This document shows positions 35,521-48,689 of a stretch of DNA of 64,000 nucleotides, piece after piece. Position numbers and translations under genes: made by a program. Numbering within the stretch: position 1 is the first letter of the stretch; each line of letters starts with the position of its first letter. The notes beneath the pieces were generated by a model, which searched no databases, was not told the origin of the DNA, and worked only from the letters and a program-made list of their open reading frames with translations. The DNA is from Mucor racemosus (taxonomy: Eukaryota; Mucoromycota; Mucoromycetes; Mucorales; Mucoraceae): NCBI GenBank assembly GCA_027405735.1, contig JAPEHQ010000016.1, positions 1,054,001 through 1,118,000 on the forward strand, in the 5' to 3' direction.

Positions 35521-36497
35521 ACAGAATCTACAAATGCTCAATTATCCACTTTATTTACATTGGATAATCAAACAACAACTTTGTAAATAGCCACATTACT
35601 AGAATACCAGAGTCGAAAAATAATTAATGATGGGAATCAGTACAAATGAAGTAACCTGCCTTAATCTGAAAATGCATTCATTTTTCTCTGTACGATGTAC
35701 GATTTTCATTTTAAACATATAGTAAAATATTTCAACCGTTGAGTCATGGGTATATAGTACATCATTTTATGCATACAAGGGTAAATATATCATTTTATGC
35801 ACATATGTGTAAGTGATGAATCAATTGTGGGCATATAGAAACTGACATATAAACTGATTATATTCTTACTTTTGAATTTCAACTGTATTTAGGTTGTCAG
35901 ATGAATCAATATTAGGGCTTTTGCTTCAAAAGTACAGACTCAGTTCATTTAATATTACAATGATTTGATACAATCACCTCGAGGAACTATAAAAAATGTT
36001 TCATTTAATAATCAAGCTTCGATTACAAAATATTATTAATTTACTGTATCAGTTTACTAAATAAAGCAATTAGAAAACAGAAAACGTAGCTTACCAAAAG
36101 ATGTCAGTTCATGATGATAGCTAGCTGTAGTTTAGATAAACTTGACTTTTTGAGTTTAGTCTTACAAAGATCTAGGGGGAGAAAAACAACACAAACAATG
36201 GGATAACGCAGGAACCAAGTTAAGTTTAGCCTTCCAATTTCTCAATTAAATTCTCAGTGTTGTACAGCAAAAAGGAGCTGCAACTTGAATAAATGCTGCA
36301 TTAAAGAATAATTGAACATTGGTATGTTTTTAGCACCTCATCGGGAAAGGAGTAAATACTTGATATACATAACTTGATTGAACTCCCGACGTCCCTCTTT
36401 TTCCTCGATTTTTAGATGATAATGAAAACTAAAATAGATTTTTTTTTCTTTACTCTCTCATCTTTTTGTATATTTTTTTATCTCATAATTGGTAACC
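35521..36497. promoter_or_regulatory. Upstream region of the Munc13-like gene
   Basis: AT-rich, with no repeat match noted after 35520. The last 60 bp before the ATG are T/C-rich (TTTTTTTTCTTTACTCTCTC and following) and the start sits in ACCATGG, an optimal context. Confidence 0.5.
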
Positions 36498-39400
36498 ATG
36501 GCAACAATATCCTCAGCAAAATCTTCGCCTAATTCAACAATCAGAAGAGCAAAGAATAATAGTAACAGTAGCAAAATGAGTACGACACGAGCTGTCAATC
36601 CCAACATTGTGTATGAATATGCTCTTCGTTGTGCGATACGAGCTCATATGGAACAGACAGAAAAAAAACGAGATTCTACCACTATCATGAGCCCTTCAGG
36701 ATCTGTTTCAAAAAAGGAAAAGCGCACATCATCTCACCATAGTTTTTCCAGTTTAAACGACAAATTTTCAAATGAAGATAGTAAAAAATCAGGAAAACTA
36801 ACTCGAGAAATCGTCAAAAGTTTAACAAAACGTTTAGAGGATGTTTACAAGGAAAAGGATGTTTCAAAGGAAGAGTTTATGGATAAAAGATTTCGTACAG
36901 TGGCTAAAATTGTGAAAAAGGGGTTACAAGAACATCGATATAGACCATCTGGTACAATCAATGATATTGTTGTTTTATTCTTGAAAACAAGTGAAGCAGA
37001 ATTAAAAATTAGCCAACCTATCGTTGCATTATGGTATGACGATCTCAACCGCTTCTTGGCTAGATTTGTCGAGATGGTAATACAAACATTACAAAAGGAT
37101 GCACCTTCATCTGCCACACCGGAGTTGATTGAGAGTCTTTCCGCCTTTTGTACACCCAAGCAAAAGGCTAATACTGCAGCATCAGAAAAGAGAACTTCAA
37201 ATTCCTCGAATAAATCATCTATCAATCAAGATAATAGTATACAATATTTCCCAATGGTTTTAACAATCAAAAACTTGTTTCAAATGAATGATAAAGAGCA
37301 TCATAAAAAATTAAAGGAATTAGTTCCAATTTGTACAGAATCAGTGAGTGAAAACAGGATTTATGTAATTAAACAAGTCTAATGACTATTTCACACTTAG
37401 GCTCTATTACATGATTTCAAAACATGTATTAACAATGTACATACAAATCAATCATTTCCGGGTAAAAAAGAGGATTTTCCGTCAACACAAGCCTATGAAA
37501 ACTGGCAAAAGAAAGAAGTGAAACAATTAACAGAATTAATGAAATCGCTCATGCTAATGAACCCAAATTTGAGTATTGCAACATCTAGTGAACAAGATGT
37601 GGGTAGCACCAATTTGTTGGCCCGACAAAGCACAGACTCTCTTGCCTCCGTATCAAGTTCAAGTAATAGTAGTATCACGGTAAAAAAAAAGATGCTTTCA
37701 AAAGGAACTATATGTATTGGTTAAACTAATACTTTTTATCTTCTATATTTTAGTCAGTAGATGCTTCACCATTTACTTTTATCCCATCAGACCCTAAAGG
37801 ATGTTTTCGATATTTAATGAGCATATGTCTGGATTATGACACTGATAATTTCTCAACATTACCCGAGGCTGAGCGAGCTAAAACCAGTGCAATGTCTCAG
37901 CAATCTGATGAATTACTGCGAGAATGTTGGAAAACTTGGCGTTTGTCAGCCCCATTTCGTGCAATTCTGTATCTTAATCTTGTGAAGTCGAAGTTTGATA
38001 GCAACGATCTCGGTATTGATGATATTAGTGATGCTCTTAGGTCATTAGAGAGAGTAGCAAAAGAAAACGATACTACATGCTGGGCAATTGCAGATGTAAA
38101 ATGATGAAATCAATAGCATGCACTATGAAAATTTACTAATGGAATACTTTCAATAGAGAACTAGTATTATTCGGGTATTAGAAGGTGTGGACAATTCTTT
38201 ATTACACAAATTAGCAGATGGATTATCTGAATATTGGAAGATTAGGTAAATTCACGCAATTTTCGAATGTTGAATCATAGTCGCTCAATATTTATCTTTG
38301 TTGCAGTCCAACTTGGGTTCAAGATATTGTTGACCTTTTAGAAAAAGTGTATAGCAATGCAATTTATGCGGAAACTCATCCAACTCCTGAAGATGGTATT
38401 ATTCAATTAGAGGATTCAATCAAGGTTTGTATTATAGCTCTTTGTGGTAAAGGTATCCTAACTCACTTTTATAATAGGGTGCTGCTGTGGAAAGATGGAG
38501 CAATATTGAGAAAACTGCTAATGATCCTGAAAAGGATAATCTGTCAAATCTATTCTCAATGGCCGATACTCTTAGTAAAGATCTTGCATCTATTGCCAAG
38601 AAGAAGTTTCCTCGTCCTATAATGGATGTTTTATCTGTTCCCAGCCTTGTTATGGCAAGGCAAATGCCGTATTTTGCTTTGGAAATGGAAAATTGGGCAT
38701 ATTCCCCTGATTTTAAGACATGTCCTATTGATAGTGCTTTTGCATTATATGAAAAGGTATTGAATCTTGAGAAACTTTATGATGAATATGGACCAGTGTA
38801 AGTTTTTATATATAGTTTAGCATCAGCGATGGATTATAATGTTATCTATAGGACTAAAAAGAGCTTGTTCAAAGTTGAATCATGGTTTTTGCCACATGTA
38901 AAACGCTGGCTCATAAAAACAAATGAATCAACATTTGATTGGGTTGAAAATGCAGTTGCTCAAGATCAGGTACGAAAGAACAAACATCTATTTTTCCATG
39001 CAGAAGTTAATGAGTAATCAAAATTATAGTTCCAACGCTACAGCGATGTTGTCGTTCATTCATCATCAATCATTGATTTGTTTTCAATGTTTAATCAAGC
39101 CGTTGAATTTATAGCTGGTCTACAATGGCCAAATGATGTACAGCATTGTTTATTTGAGACATTTCTAGCAAAAATCATTGGAGAAGGCATCGATCATTAT
39201 TGCCGTACCATGGAAGAGATGATCAGAAAAGATTTTTTCCCTAATAGACTTTCAAGCCAAGATTTAGCCTCTGAAATTGTTGTATCAGGTTCCATCCTAG
39301 ATAAGGCTCGATATCAAATTATGGGCGGCCGAGGATTAAACAAGGATGAAACATGTGCACCATGTAATTTTATTACACCTGAATTATGCATCAAGCTGAA

Positions 39401-40943
39401 CGATATCGAAGCAGCTCGTGGTAAATTGGATCGACTCTATCAAATTATGCATGTAGATGAAGTTGCTCAATTCATGAGAGAAAATATTACACCTCAAAAT
39501 ACATATCGACCAGAAAAGAACAATTTTCTGTATTCTATTCGAGTTTTAAGAGCAGAAAATTTGCAACCTATGGATAAAAATGGTCTTAGTGATCCCTATG
39601 TTGCTTTTGAAATCGATGGTAAAATGATTACTAGAACGAGAACCGTGTATGAAACACTGAATCCTCGATGGGACCAAGAATTTGATATTTGGTTGAGCGA
39701 AGATGCTGTTGATGTTTGTGTCGTTGTAAATGATGAAGATGTGATTACTGCTGATGAAGAATGTGGTGTAGCATGGTTTGCTTTATCTCCTAAATATAAT
39801 CAAATATACCAAAAGGATGATTTAGTACTGAATTTGTCACCACAAGGTTCTTTAGTCTTGCGTGTAAATATTGAAAGTGAAAAAAACGATATACAGTTTT
39901 GGTTTGGTAAAGCATTCCGTACTTTAAAGACATCCGATACTGATGCAGCATGGCTTATTGTTGACAAAGTAAGTATATAAATATTAAACCTATAAACGTA
40001 GTTTATTAAATAATGCTATAATAGATGACACCTTACATTAGACACTGTTTATCTCGTCAAGCTATTGATAAACTTTTAGGAAGAGACAAGAATAGTTTTT
40101 TTTCTGCATTTAGCCGAGTTGCCAGTAAACAAACTGAACCCAATTTACAAGCTTGTGAAGATGCAATTGCGCCTCTTTTGAACTTTTTAGAACATAATTT
40201 GAGCATGCTGAATGAAAATTTGACAGAAACAATTATGCAATTTGTTGTTTTAAAGATTTGGAAGCAAATCTTAAGAACTTTGGATACCATATTGCTGCCG
40301 CCATTATCTGAACATTTATCAGAAATAAACCCACTGGATGATTATCAGCTTCATGTTGTGCTGAAATGGCTAGAAGTAAGCTTTTTTTTTTATTATATCA
40401 CCTAATGCAAGCACTCAAAAATCACATTTTTAGTTGCTTAAAATTTTGTTTAACGGCGGTGAAGATGGAGATGCAATTCCACTTGAAAGTTTAGAAAACG
40501 CACAATACTATTCTTTATTAGCTATTAATTCAGCTTATCATTTGGATGCACATGAATTAATGAATGTTTACCAACTTTCAAAGAAAAAATCTCGTGCTAG
40601 TATCAATTTAAGCAAAAAACCTGCCAACAGAAGTAAAACGGTATATCACTCAAAGAATACCGTACGACACAATAAGCATACAGAAAACAAAGAGCAAAAC
40701 AAGAGATCTACTTTTGTTGATATGCCACATGGAGATGACATTCTACGTATACTTCGTATGAGACAAGGTCGGCAGGTTATGGAATTTCTGCGTCAAGAAT
40801 TTGAAAATCGCAACGGTTACCATCAACCAAATGTTAAAGGCTCCGATACTGGACATGCAGCATTACCAGAAACACCTACTTCTATCGAAGATATGTCTGT
40901 TCCACCTGATTTACCAACGCATGGAATAACACTTGCTGATTAA
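36498..40943 (+). CDS. Munc13/UNC-13-like C2 and MUN-domain protein
   Basis: Ten exons: 36498-37343, 37401-37679, 37754-38095, 38157-38245, 38307-38424, 38478-38797, 38852-38969, 39030-39968, 40025-40375 and 40434-40943, giving 1303 residues. A Ser/Lys-rich N-terminus is followed by a helical MUN/MHD region. A C2 domain lies at about residues 865-960 (YSIRVLRAENLQPMDKNGLS, DPYVAFEIDGK, TLNPRWDQEFDIW) with acidic loop residues suitable for calcium/phospholipid binding. A second MHD (residues about 1018-1150) follows; the tail is basic. Known fungal relatives are Ync13 (vesicle fusion at the division site) and Git1 (cAMP signalling) of fission yeast; I cannot choose between them. All nine splice junctions keep phase and remove stop codons. 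Confidence 0.92.
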
Positions 40944-41509
40944 TTATAACTGTACATAAAAATAAAGCCTTTTCCATTGTTCTCTATCTTTTTTATCTAC
41001 GTTTTATATACAATACAATCTTCTTTTTCGAATAGTTTTTTTCATGCATTTGAGAGTACGTTTTTTAAAAGAAAGACTTTCTATGAAAGCTTTGCCATTT
41101 GAAATATACACTTGCATTTTCGTAGTTGTGGAAGAATGGCTTCAACAGCTAGAAATGATATCCATTTAAAATAAAATGTGTATTTAGATTTTTAATGTGA
41201 TTTTCGAGAATTAAAATCAGTGCATACAAATGATTGCCATACTATAACATTTCATATGAATGCTTGCGCTTGGGTGCATATGAAAATTCTTTGAAATTTG
41301 CTTTGTGGTGTAGGATTGTAGTTATATAATCAATAAAAGACTTCCAAAGGATGAATATTTAGTATTTTATTATTACTTCATTATCTGTCTCCGAGATTTG
41401 TTGATCAAAAGGAGTATAATACGTACATTATGCGTGACATTGTATGCCGATCAACATAAAAAAAGGAGCATTGTGAAGGTGGGGGGGGGCTGTCTATGTA
41501 TTCTAAGAA
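40944..41509. terminator. Convergent 3' region
   Basis: Spacer between two converging genes. AATAAA at about 40960 serves the Munc13-like gene. There is a G9 run at 41481-41489 just past the carrier's stop codon on the other strand. No gene seen. Confidence 0.5.
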
Positions 41510-42763
41510 TTACTGCATACTTTTTCTAACTCGGAGAAGCACAAGTATCCAAACTGACCAGTCAAATAAAACCTCTTTTGCATAGAACAAAAAAGCAGAG
41601 CTCAAAACAGACTGTAACAGCTTTGAGTTTAATCCATTATATAATCCAGCAACTCCCTCATTTCTAATCACTGATTTCATATTATCCAATACACCCATAT
41701 TATGTTCTTTTGTATTTTCGCTCATTTGTAATCGGGATTTGATAAGGCTATACATATTATTAAATAAACAATATGCACATTTGGAATTATAAGAGCAACT
41801 TACATATAAGGATACATGATGATAGTTGCACATAATTTGCTAAAAGCTCCTAGCAAGAAATAATCTGTTCCACTTAGCTCACCTTTTGAAGTCATCCATC
41901 TTGTTTTGAGGTTCTCAAAAATAGCATACTGAATGATGGGATTCATGACCAAGATCATAGCTGCCTTACATCCAGAATAAAGTCCAATGATACCTTCCTT
42001 TTTCAGTATATACAATGCAACCTGAAGTGTTGTGAGTCGTTTGCTTTTACTTGATAATGATCTTCTTTGAACCGAAATTCGAGTCTAGTAAGATATGTCA
42101 ATCCTAACTCTTGATATTTTGTTGGGGATACATTTTGATTATTACATTTACTGTCCAAATAGGATGCGTTGCAACCACTACTGCTGCTCCCGCTACCGTT
42201 CCCGAGATCATTGATTGAGCTGTAGTTATCGGCCCTTGCCCTTTTTTTGTAATAAACGACTTAACAGCCTCATAGCAGTAATAATACACACCTTTGAGCC
42301 ACAATGTTTAATAAAAGTATGTGTCACGCGAAAAAAGCATCATAATACATTACCATTTGTCACAGCTATACCAAATATACCTGATGCGAATCCTCTAAAA
42401 ATACAATTCTCAGTACAAAAGAGATGTTGGATAAAAGACTATACAATTTACTCACGAATATAATCCTTTGAGACCCTCTCTATTAATTATCCTGATGAAG
42501 GCATCTACGGTATTCTATCGAATGAAATTAAATCCGGAATCATTTCTTTATTATAGCTCATCTTCTTACTTTGTAATTCTCCTCTTTTTGTGAGCTGTTG
42601 TTCTTTTGAACTTGAAGCCGAGAACTAATTGCCACTAATGGGTATGTAATCACCATTGATATAATACCTCCTCCAGCGCCTTTAAATAGAACATTACTAT
42701 AAAATCTCCTAGAAAATCCACTCAAGACTTACCCGAAAGTGCATGTGCAAAATTGTCCGACAT
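41510..42763 (-). CDS. ANT1: Peroxisomal-type adenine nucleotide carrier (SLC25A17/ANT1)
   Basis: Complement of seven exons, 42733-42763, 42570-42679, 42456-42514, 42354-42394, 42152-42291, 41804-42084 and 41510-41747, giving 299 residues, the normal size for a three-repeat mitochondrial-carrier-family protein. Carrier signatures: YPLVAISSRLQVQ (repeat 1), HPIWTTRISVQ created by splicing (repeat 2) and YPYILIKSRLQM (repeat 3), each followed by EGLKGLYSG-like segments. THPIW and LLQSVLSSAFLFYAKE are typical of the PMP47/ANT1 branch, which exchanges ATP for AMP across the peroxisomal membrane for fatty-acid activation. No SKL is expected or seen. The seven exons are short, so no single open frame shows the gene. 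Confidence 0.9.
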
Positions 42764-43118
42764 GATACTGATTTAGAAAAATATAAATGAAAGAAAGAAA
42801 ATAAATGAATTAGAGAAACTTAAAAGGGATGCTAAAAATAAGTAAGGGATCACACAGCTTTACTTTTTGTATACAGTACTACATGCGGATAAAATGATTG
42901 GACTATATGTCTACTGCTCAATTTATGCAGGAACCAAAATATTGTGATGGACTAAATACATCATGCATTAATTATGTTCCATCATTAAAAACTCAAGTAT
43001 TATGACTTGTATGAAAAACTTGAATCATGGCCGTCAAGAACCAGAATTCAAAGAACACAACGATAACAAAAATGGACTGAATAACGTCTCACGTATTTTT
43101 ACAAAAGTGCAAAAGTAA

Positions 43119-43191
43119 AGCCCAACGGGGGGGTCGAACCCCCAACCTTGAGATTAAGAGTCTCACGCTCTACCGATTGAGCTAGCTAGGC
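43119..43191 (-). tRNA. tRNA-Lys (anticodon CTT)
   Basis: 73-nt cloverleaf on the minus strand. The acceptor stem GCCTAGC pairs with GTTGGGC (with G-U pairs), the D arm is AGCTCAATCGGTAGAGC, the anticodon loop CTCTTAA gives CTT, and the T arm is GGGGGTTCGACCCCC. No intron and no encoded CCA. A T4 run follows downstream on the coding strand. Internal A and B boxes are intact. Confidence 0.96.
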
Positions 43192-43739
43192 ATTTGATAT
43201 TTTGTTACGATTGTAATTTTATTTTCTAATGCTGAATCATAATTTCGGTATTTGAAATTCTAAGCCAATGAAAAGCCAAACAATTGGTACCTGAACTGAA
43301 GTTGAATTGGAATGTCTATCATTGCATTTATTATATAACATTTACATTATCCAAATCATTAATAAAGGGAGCTTTCTTACGTTTAAAATATTTTGGAAAC
43401 TTTACTGTATTGTCATTTAATCGCTGAGATTCTATATCAAGCTAGTAATTCAAACAAATATCGCTTAAAACACTTAATATATCTGATTTTGTCTCGGGAT
43501 CGTTATATTACTGCAAGAATAATCCAACAAAACAGCAAGTTATTTCACGAAACAAGCACCGCAGAGTATCAATTTTTAGCTTTTTTTAGTTTTATTTTAT
43601 TCCAATAATGTAATCCCACATCCACTGCAATTTAAGTCCCTATTACCTCGTTTTCCCTGCTGGTAATACGTCCATTTTTTTTAGTGGTAGAGTACATGCT
43701 GCAAGCAGTGAGAATATGACAAAATATTTGCTTGCTTCT

Positions 43740-44655
43740 GAGTAGATTCTTAAAAAATGAATTTTTTTTCTGAAATTCCACAATATCCGTTTCCTTTTCT
43801 TTAAAAATATGAAAACAATTTATAAGAAAACCTTTTTCAATTAAAAAATACCGACATGTATTTGTATACGAAGATAGGTATATATTTTAAAATTAAACGA
43901 ATATCATGTATATTTTACTTTTATAAATCCTTTAAATTTGTGATTTTGTAGATTTTTTTTCGAATCCTATTGCACCCTCTTATACTTTCCAAGTTAAACT
44001 TGTTATTAGGCTAATGTTGTATTTTATACTTTACATAAAATAAGCCTTGGAATAATCAGTTACGGTCAAACCTTAATTTGTGTATGAAATTTCGATACTT
44101 TCATCCCACAGCTGCTTAGGATATTTAAACAGCCGCGCCCGGAACGTCCAGCGATCTTTTCTAGAAATTTAAAGCCTGGATACATTATTAGATTGCCGCG
44201 TCCGGAGATTGTTCGGAATTTTTTTTGGAAGAGTAACCATTGGCAAAAATGTGGATCACATATTCAAATTTAAAATAAAAAAAATGCTCTTTTTTAAAGC
44301 CACACTCAGAAGTTGCTTAAAAATGAGCCAAAAAGATTCTGTGGATCTAATTTCTTTTCTTTTAGTTTCAATCTTTTTAATTTGGGCTGAAAAAAAGTTA
44401 GTATGATAATAGTTCTATTTTTGATTATAATTCGTACACCATTTTATTAGATTATTTTCATTTTCTTAATGAAGACCTTTTGTTCATAAAATCCTATTAT
44501 AATTACAATACATGTTTATTAACAAATTTTTCACTACGTTAGAAACTAACGCAGGACCCTGATCATTGGTTTAATTTCTTCTATAAATATCCAGCGGGTA
44601 AATAATTTGTATTGTTTTATAGGAATAGCAACTAACTTGATTTATATTAGCCAAA
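43740..44655 (-). repeat. R6 repeat, uninterrupted inverted copy
   Basis: Reverse complement is co-linear with the two outer parts of 20030-22800. It contains the unoccupied LTR target TACAC (44435-44439). A minus-strand landmark ACGCGGCAATCTAATAAT is shared with the other copy. No gene seen between 43192 and 43740. Confidence 0.85.
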
Positions 44656-44779
44656 CCATAATATAAATGCTGTCTACGTATGGTACACATTGGTATTACC
44701 CTGAAAAGTCTTTCATTTGTAAGTGTTACGTTCTTAATACAGTATCAACCCAAAAAAGTGATTTTATTGAATTATATCA

Positions 44780-44935
44780 GAAATCGTGCAAATTATCTGT
44801 TTCTAAAATTATTTTATACCTCATCATGAAGGACTCAAAAACACATAAAGTGCATTAAAAACTGTGTCCCACTTTTCATTCCTGCTCAACTTTCCTTTTT
44901 CACTAAAAAACATGAAGAGAAATTTTATGCCTGTA
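44780..44935 (+). repeat. RptA fragment
   Basis: AAGGACTCAAAAACACATAA through the CATTCCTGCTCAACTT block matches the left part of the long RptA copies near 10786-10905 and 62560-62670. The rest of RptA is missing. 44936-45489 holds no recognisable gene. Confidence 0.7.
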
Positions 44936-45489
44936 GGTTTTTGCTTATTGTTTATGTTAAATCTCATTTCAATCCCATATCAAATCTAACATCCAGATGT
45001 GAGAGTTTATGGATATATACAATCTTATTTATAGAATGGATAATAATAAAGGCTAGTAACAATTATTATGGAGAACTTAGGCTTTATTACTAGAAAAACT
45101 AATGGTAAAAAAAAAAGAACCAACTGTTTCTAGGTCTTGGTTTAAAAGATTATTTATAAGAATTACAAAGGTTTTTTAGTCAATTTTGTTGTATTTTCAT
45201 ATATAAATGTACCTTAAATCGTAGTTTAAATATGACAATAAACTATGCCTTAACATATTTAGCATATGTGTCATATAAACACTGTAAATGATTACCCTGA
45301 TAATCACATAAGCTAAGTTCTGATAATCTAGACTTACAAGGGAAGATAGAAAATAAAGAATATTAATAATTAGTGTTACCAAGAGCAACTAAAGCCTTTA
45401 GACTGATCATCTATATTTCAATATAATTACATTAGCATAAGTGAGGATTGACACTAAATTTTAGTATGAGAACACTGCTGTTCTAGACA

Positions 45490-46512
45490 AGTGTGTAAGC
45501 AATCCTTAAATAAAATACAAATAGCAGCAGTAGACATTCACCATTCATTTAATTTCCCCATCTCGTTTTTATATTTAATAAAGATTGACCAATTCACACG
45601 TACTTATCTTTCTTTATTATCTACATTTACAACAAATTTATTAAAGTATATCAATCGTAATATAATTAATAATGAAGATAATTTGAATGGTTTAAAACAG
45701 ATGTGAGTTGCTCTGATTTGACAGAATTGCCTCATTGACGAGATATATCAATTTGAAATTTGGGGCTTGAAAGAGTTCTGCCCATGTTCTTCTTTAGGAG
45801 ACTAAAGGCAACAACGACAACAACCTGTTTGGCAACACTAAAAGTATTCATGCCTTTGTAAATTCCTGTTTGTAACACACAAATGTTATGCCAGGAGATT
45901 ATATTAATCTCAAAGCTAAAATATGTACTAAATCATTTAATAAAAATAAAGGAAAACTGTTATAAAATGAAAGAGCACACTAAAACTAAAGAACTTTATT
46001 ATTAGATCAAAACATCTTCTTTTATATTCACATTCTCTAATTATATGACCTGTTTAAATGAGTCTATTTGTATATATACATATATCCAATCAAGTCTAGG
46101 TGACACACACTAGTTCCACATTCTTGTATAAACGGAGCTTCATAACATAATACACAGCAATTTAGAACTTAAAATATCAAACTGTGTCGTAATCTTAACC
46201 AAGGAATGCACCCAGATCTGTGGATGCAACAACAAAATCTTTTTTCTTCCCTACTCTTTCCTCAGCTCTTCTATTTACGTTTAAAACTACAGTACAACAA
46301 AAATACCAACGTTTTTTTATAAACTAAAATCAAGAAGTAGGTACAAGTACATGTTTTCCCTATTATTTATTTGGAAATAAATTATTAACTGTTAATGTTA
46401 GGGCACATTATCATATTTTTTTTTCGAATAAAAAAAGCATCCAATACTTAGTCATTTTGTTCCATTATCTACGTTATAATCAATGCTTTTTTGGTCTAAA
46501 GTCGATATCTAC
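45490..46512 (-). repeat. R1 repeat, inverted copy split by a solo LTR
   Basis: Reverse complement matches 1-535, in two pieces either side of 45884-46231. It is contiguous with inverted R2 on its right, the same order as at 18138-19610 on the other strand. Confidence 0.85.
45884..46231 (+). mobile_element. Solo LTR, 348 bp, TSD ACAAA
   Basis: Starts TGTTATGCCAGG and ends GGATGCAACA, so the ends are TGTT...AACA. A perfect 5-bp target duplication ACAAA lies at 45879-45883 and 46232-46236. An internal TATATATACATATAT tract is a plausible LTR TATA region and is where the sister LTR took a Tc1 element. Unoccupied target in R1 at 271-275 and about 19517-19521. Confidence 0.92.
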
Positions 46513-47640
46513 CTGCAGAAAAATTGGTGATTATAAAAGTGTATGTATAGTATTTACTTGATTTGAATGAATGAATAAACTCACGTTAGTCTATTTAGTT
46601 CCTAAAAAGCATTTATTCATATTTAGCGGCCAACAATTAAGAAGAGGAAAACAAGATGTTGTCTTGTATATCACTGCAACAACTATCAAAGGTACACCAT
46701 AATTATTACTTATTAGCTTGTTATTAATAATTGATTTTACTAATAAATCAATTTTTATAAGCCAAAAGTAAGTTTGTTCTGGTAAAGCATTGAATAAATT
46801 GGCTTGGAACAAAGAGGGTAAAAAGGTGGCAATAGGTTCCAGTGATGGCCAGTGTTTATGTTTATGTTTATGATATTGGAGAGGTAAGACTAAAACTCAA
46901 TGTAAGTTACCTCTAGCGTGATAATTATAAAGTAAGACTATCTTATCATCAAATAAACTACCATACAATATTAACATGTATAAAGATTTACAGTAATAAG
47001 CTTGAATCAAGTGGATACAACGCCGTAAATTCTTGAAAAAATTTTCAAGTATTATAAATTCTCTTATTTTTAAGACTTACAAGGCTTATAAACGGAATAT
47101 TAATTTCAAAAATTATTCTTGTCCAGATCATCAATTTTGACATTTTTTAATTTTTTCTTTCTGATTTTGCAAATCTAGAGTTAATTACACTACAAATTAT
47201 AAAAACAAAAAATATACACATATACAGAATTTAGCGCTCTATTTGCTCAATAAAAAATAATAAACATTTTTATTGCAAAATATTACATGAAAATTCTTTA
47301 ACCAAAAGTTCGTTTTTGGGGCAAAAATACAAAGTTTCATTACTTAACATTTAATATTAAGCCTTTATGAGATGCGTATTAGGTATGGCTACAAGTTTCT
47401 CTCACAATGTAATATACTTAAACGTTGATTTTGGTATCAAAATTTGATTTTTCTTTTTTTTGATCTAAATCATGAGTGTTGGTAAGGGTAAAATGAGCCC
47501 CGAAAAATGTCCGCTAAAAAACTGAATTTTCAAACCGTACATGGTTAAATATAAGAAACATAAAAAAAAAAGTCGCTTTTTTGTTTAAAACTTAGATATA
47601 TACCATAGTATAAGAGACTTAACCCTTAAATCTTGTTATG
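46513..47640 (-). repeat. R2 repeat, inverted copy, with WD40 fragment
   Basis: Reverse complement of 14755-15830 and 18138-19230. The WD40-like fragment at about 46610-46900 reads on the plus strand as GKALNKLAWNKEGKKVAIGS followed by SDG, then is disrupted by an extra TGTTTATGTTTATG stretch. Confidence 0.85.
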
Positions 47641-48689
47641 TTCAATTACGGCGTCGCTCTACGGGCTCGCTTTTGCAATTTTTTAATGAATATATGATAT
47701 TACAGACGGTTTTTCTGGTAGAAAAATGTATGTTTCTATGTTAACAGATATTGCTTATTTTGTTTAGTTTATCGTTCAGGGCTTCAGGCGCCGTAATAAT
47801 GTTGCTTTTACATTGGCTGAAATGTGCAATTTAGCAGGGATTTGAAGGCGCTAAATAATGTAAAGCCTTGAAAATCCTTTTCTACGTGTGTAATTTCTCT
47901 CTTTTTGGTCTTATATTCCAAGGATATTATTCACCGTTTGATAAGGCATATCAGAATATCAAGCTAGTATTCTTTTCTTGTATCTGAATACGCATGCTAA
48001 CATAAGGGACTAATGTTTTTAATACAGGTAGCAGTCGTTATATTAGAAACTAATATTTTTATTTAACCGCATTCTAAGGTCAAACATTATTATTTACAAC
48101 TGTTGCATTGTTGGACGTATTTCTTGATTACCAGATCAGATCGAAGGCAATAATATTTACAGTATATCTGCTCAATGGAAAACTAGAACTGGCTACAAAC
48201 TCACGACATGCCCCAGAAAAGTGATAAAATTTCAAATGATATAGAAACACAAAAAAGAATAATGAGATGTCTTGTTGCCTAACAACCATAGTTTTCATCG
48301 TAGTAGCTATGCTTAAAAACAAATCTTTTTACAGCTGACAATCGTAATAAACAAAAATAGTAAGTTTAAAGAAGGTCAATTTGTTTAAATTTTATGAGTA
48401 ATAAAGTAACATCTATAATATTGGATTTGGCTTACATATAAGTTTAACCAGTAAGTGTTATTTAAGTTTATGCTCGAGCAAAAACCGTTGTTGCTGTAAA
48501 AATTATAGCTATAAAAATATTTACAAATGATGATAATCGTAAATGATATATTGGCTCTTGCATGTAATTGCTCCACATCAACAACGTATTGTTGAAATTG
48601 TATTGTCTATAATCTATATTAATAAAAACAAATGTAACTTAAAAACCCATTCCAGTAAAAAAAATGCAATGGAATTTTGAGAACGGCAC
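47641..48689 (-). repeat. Inverted copies of the 17.8-18.1 kb block and R4
   Basis: 47640-48003 is the reverse complement of about 17780-18137 and 48003-48689 that of 16575-17250. The R5 block found between them at 17.5 kb is absent here, so the two loci differ by insertion or deletion of R5. Confidence 0.75.

Noticed and set aside
43393..43608. 71-residue frame after the tRNA gene
   Set aside because: No recognisable motif, no splice-linked partner, composition as in flanking AT-rich DNA.
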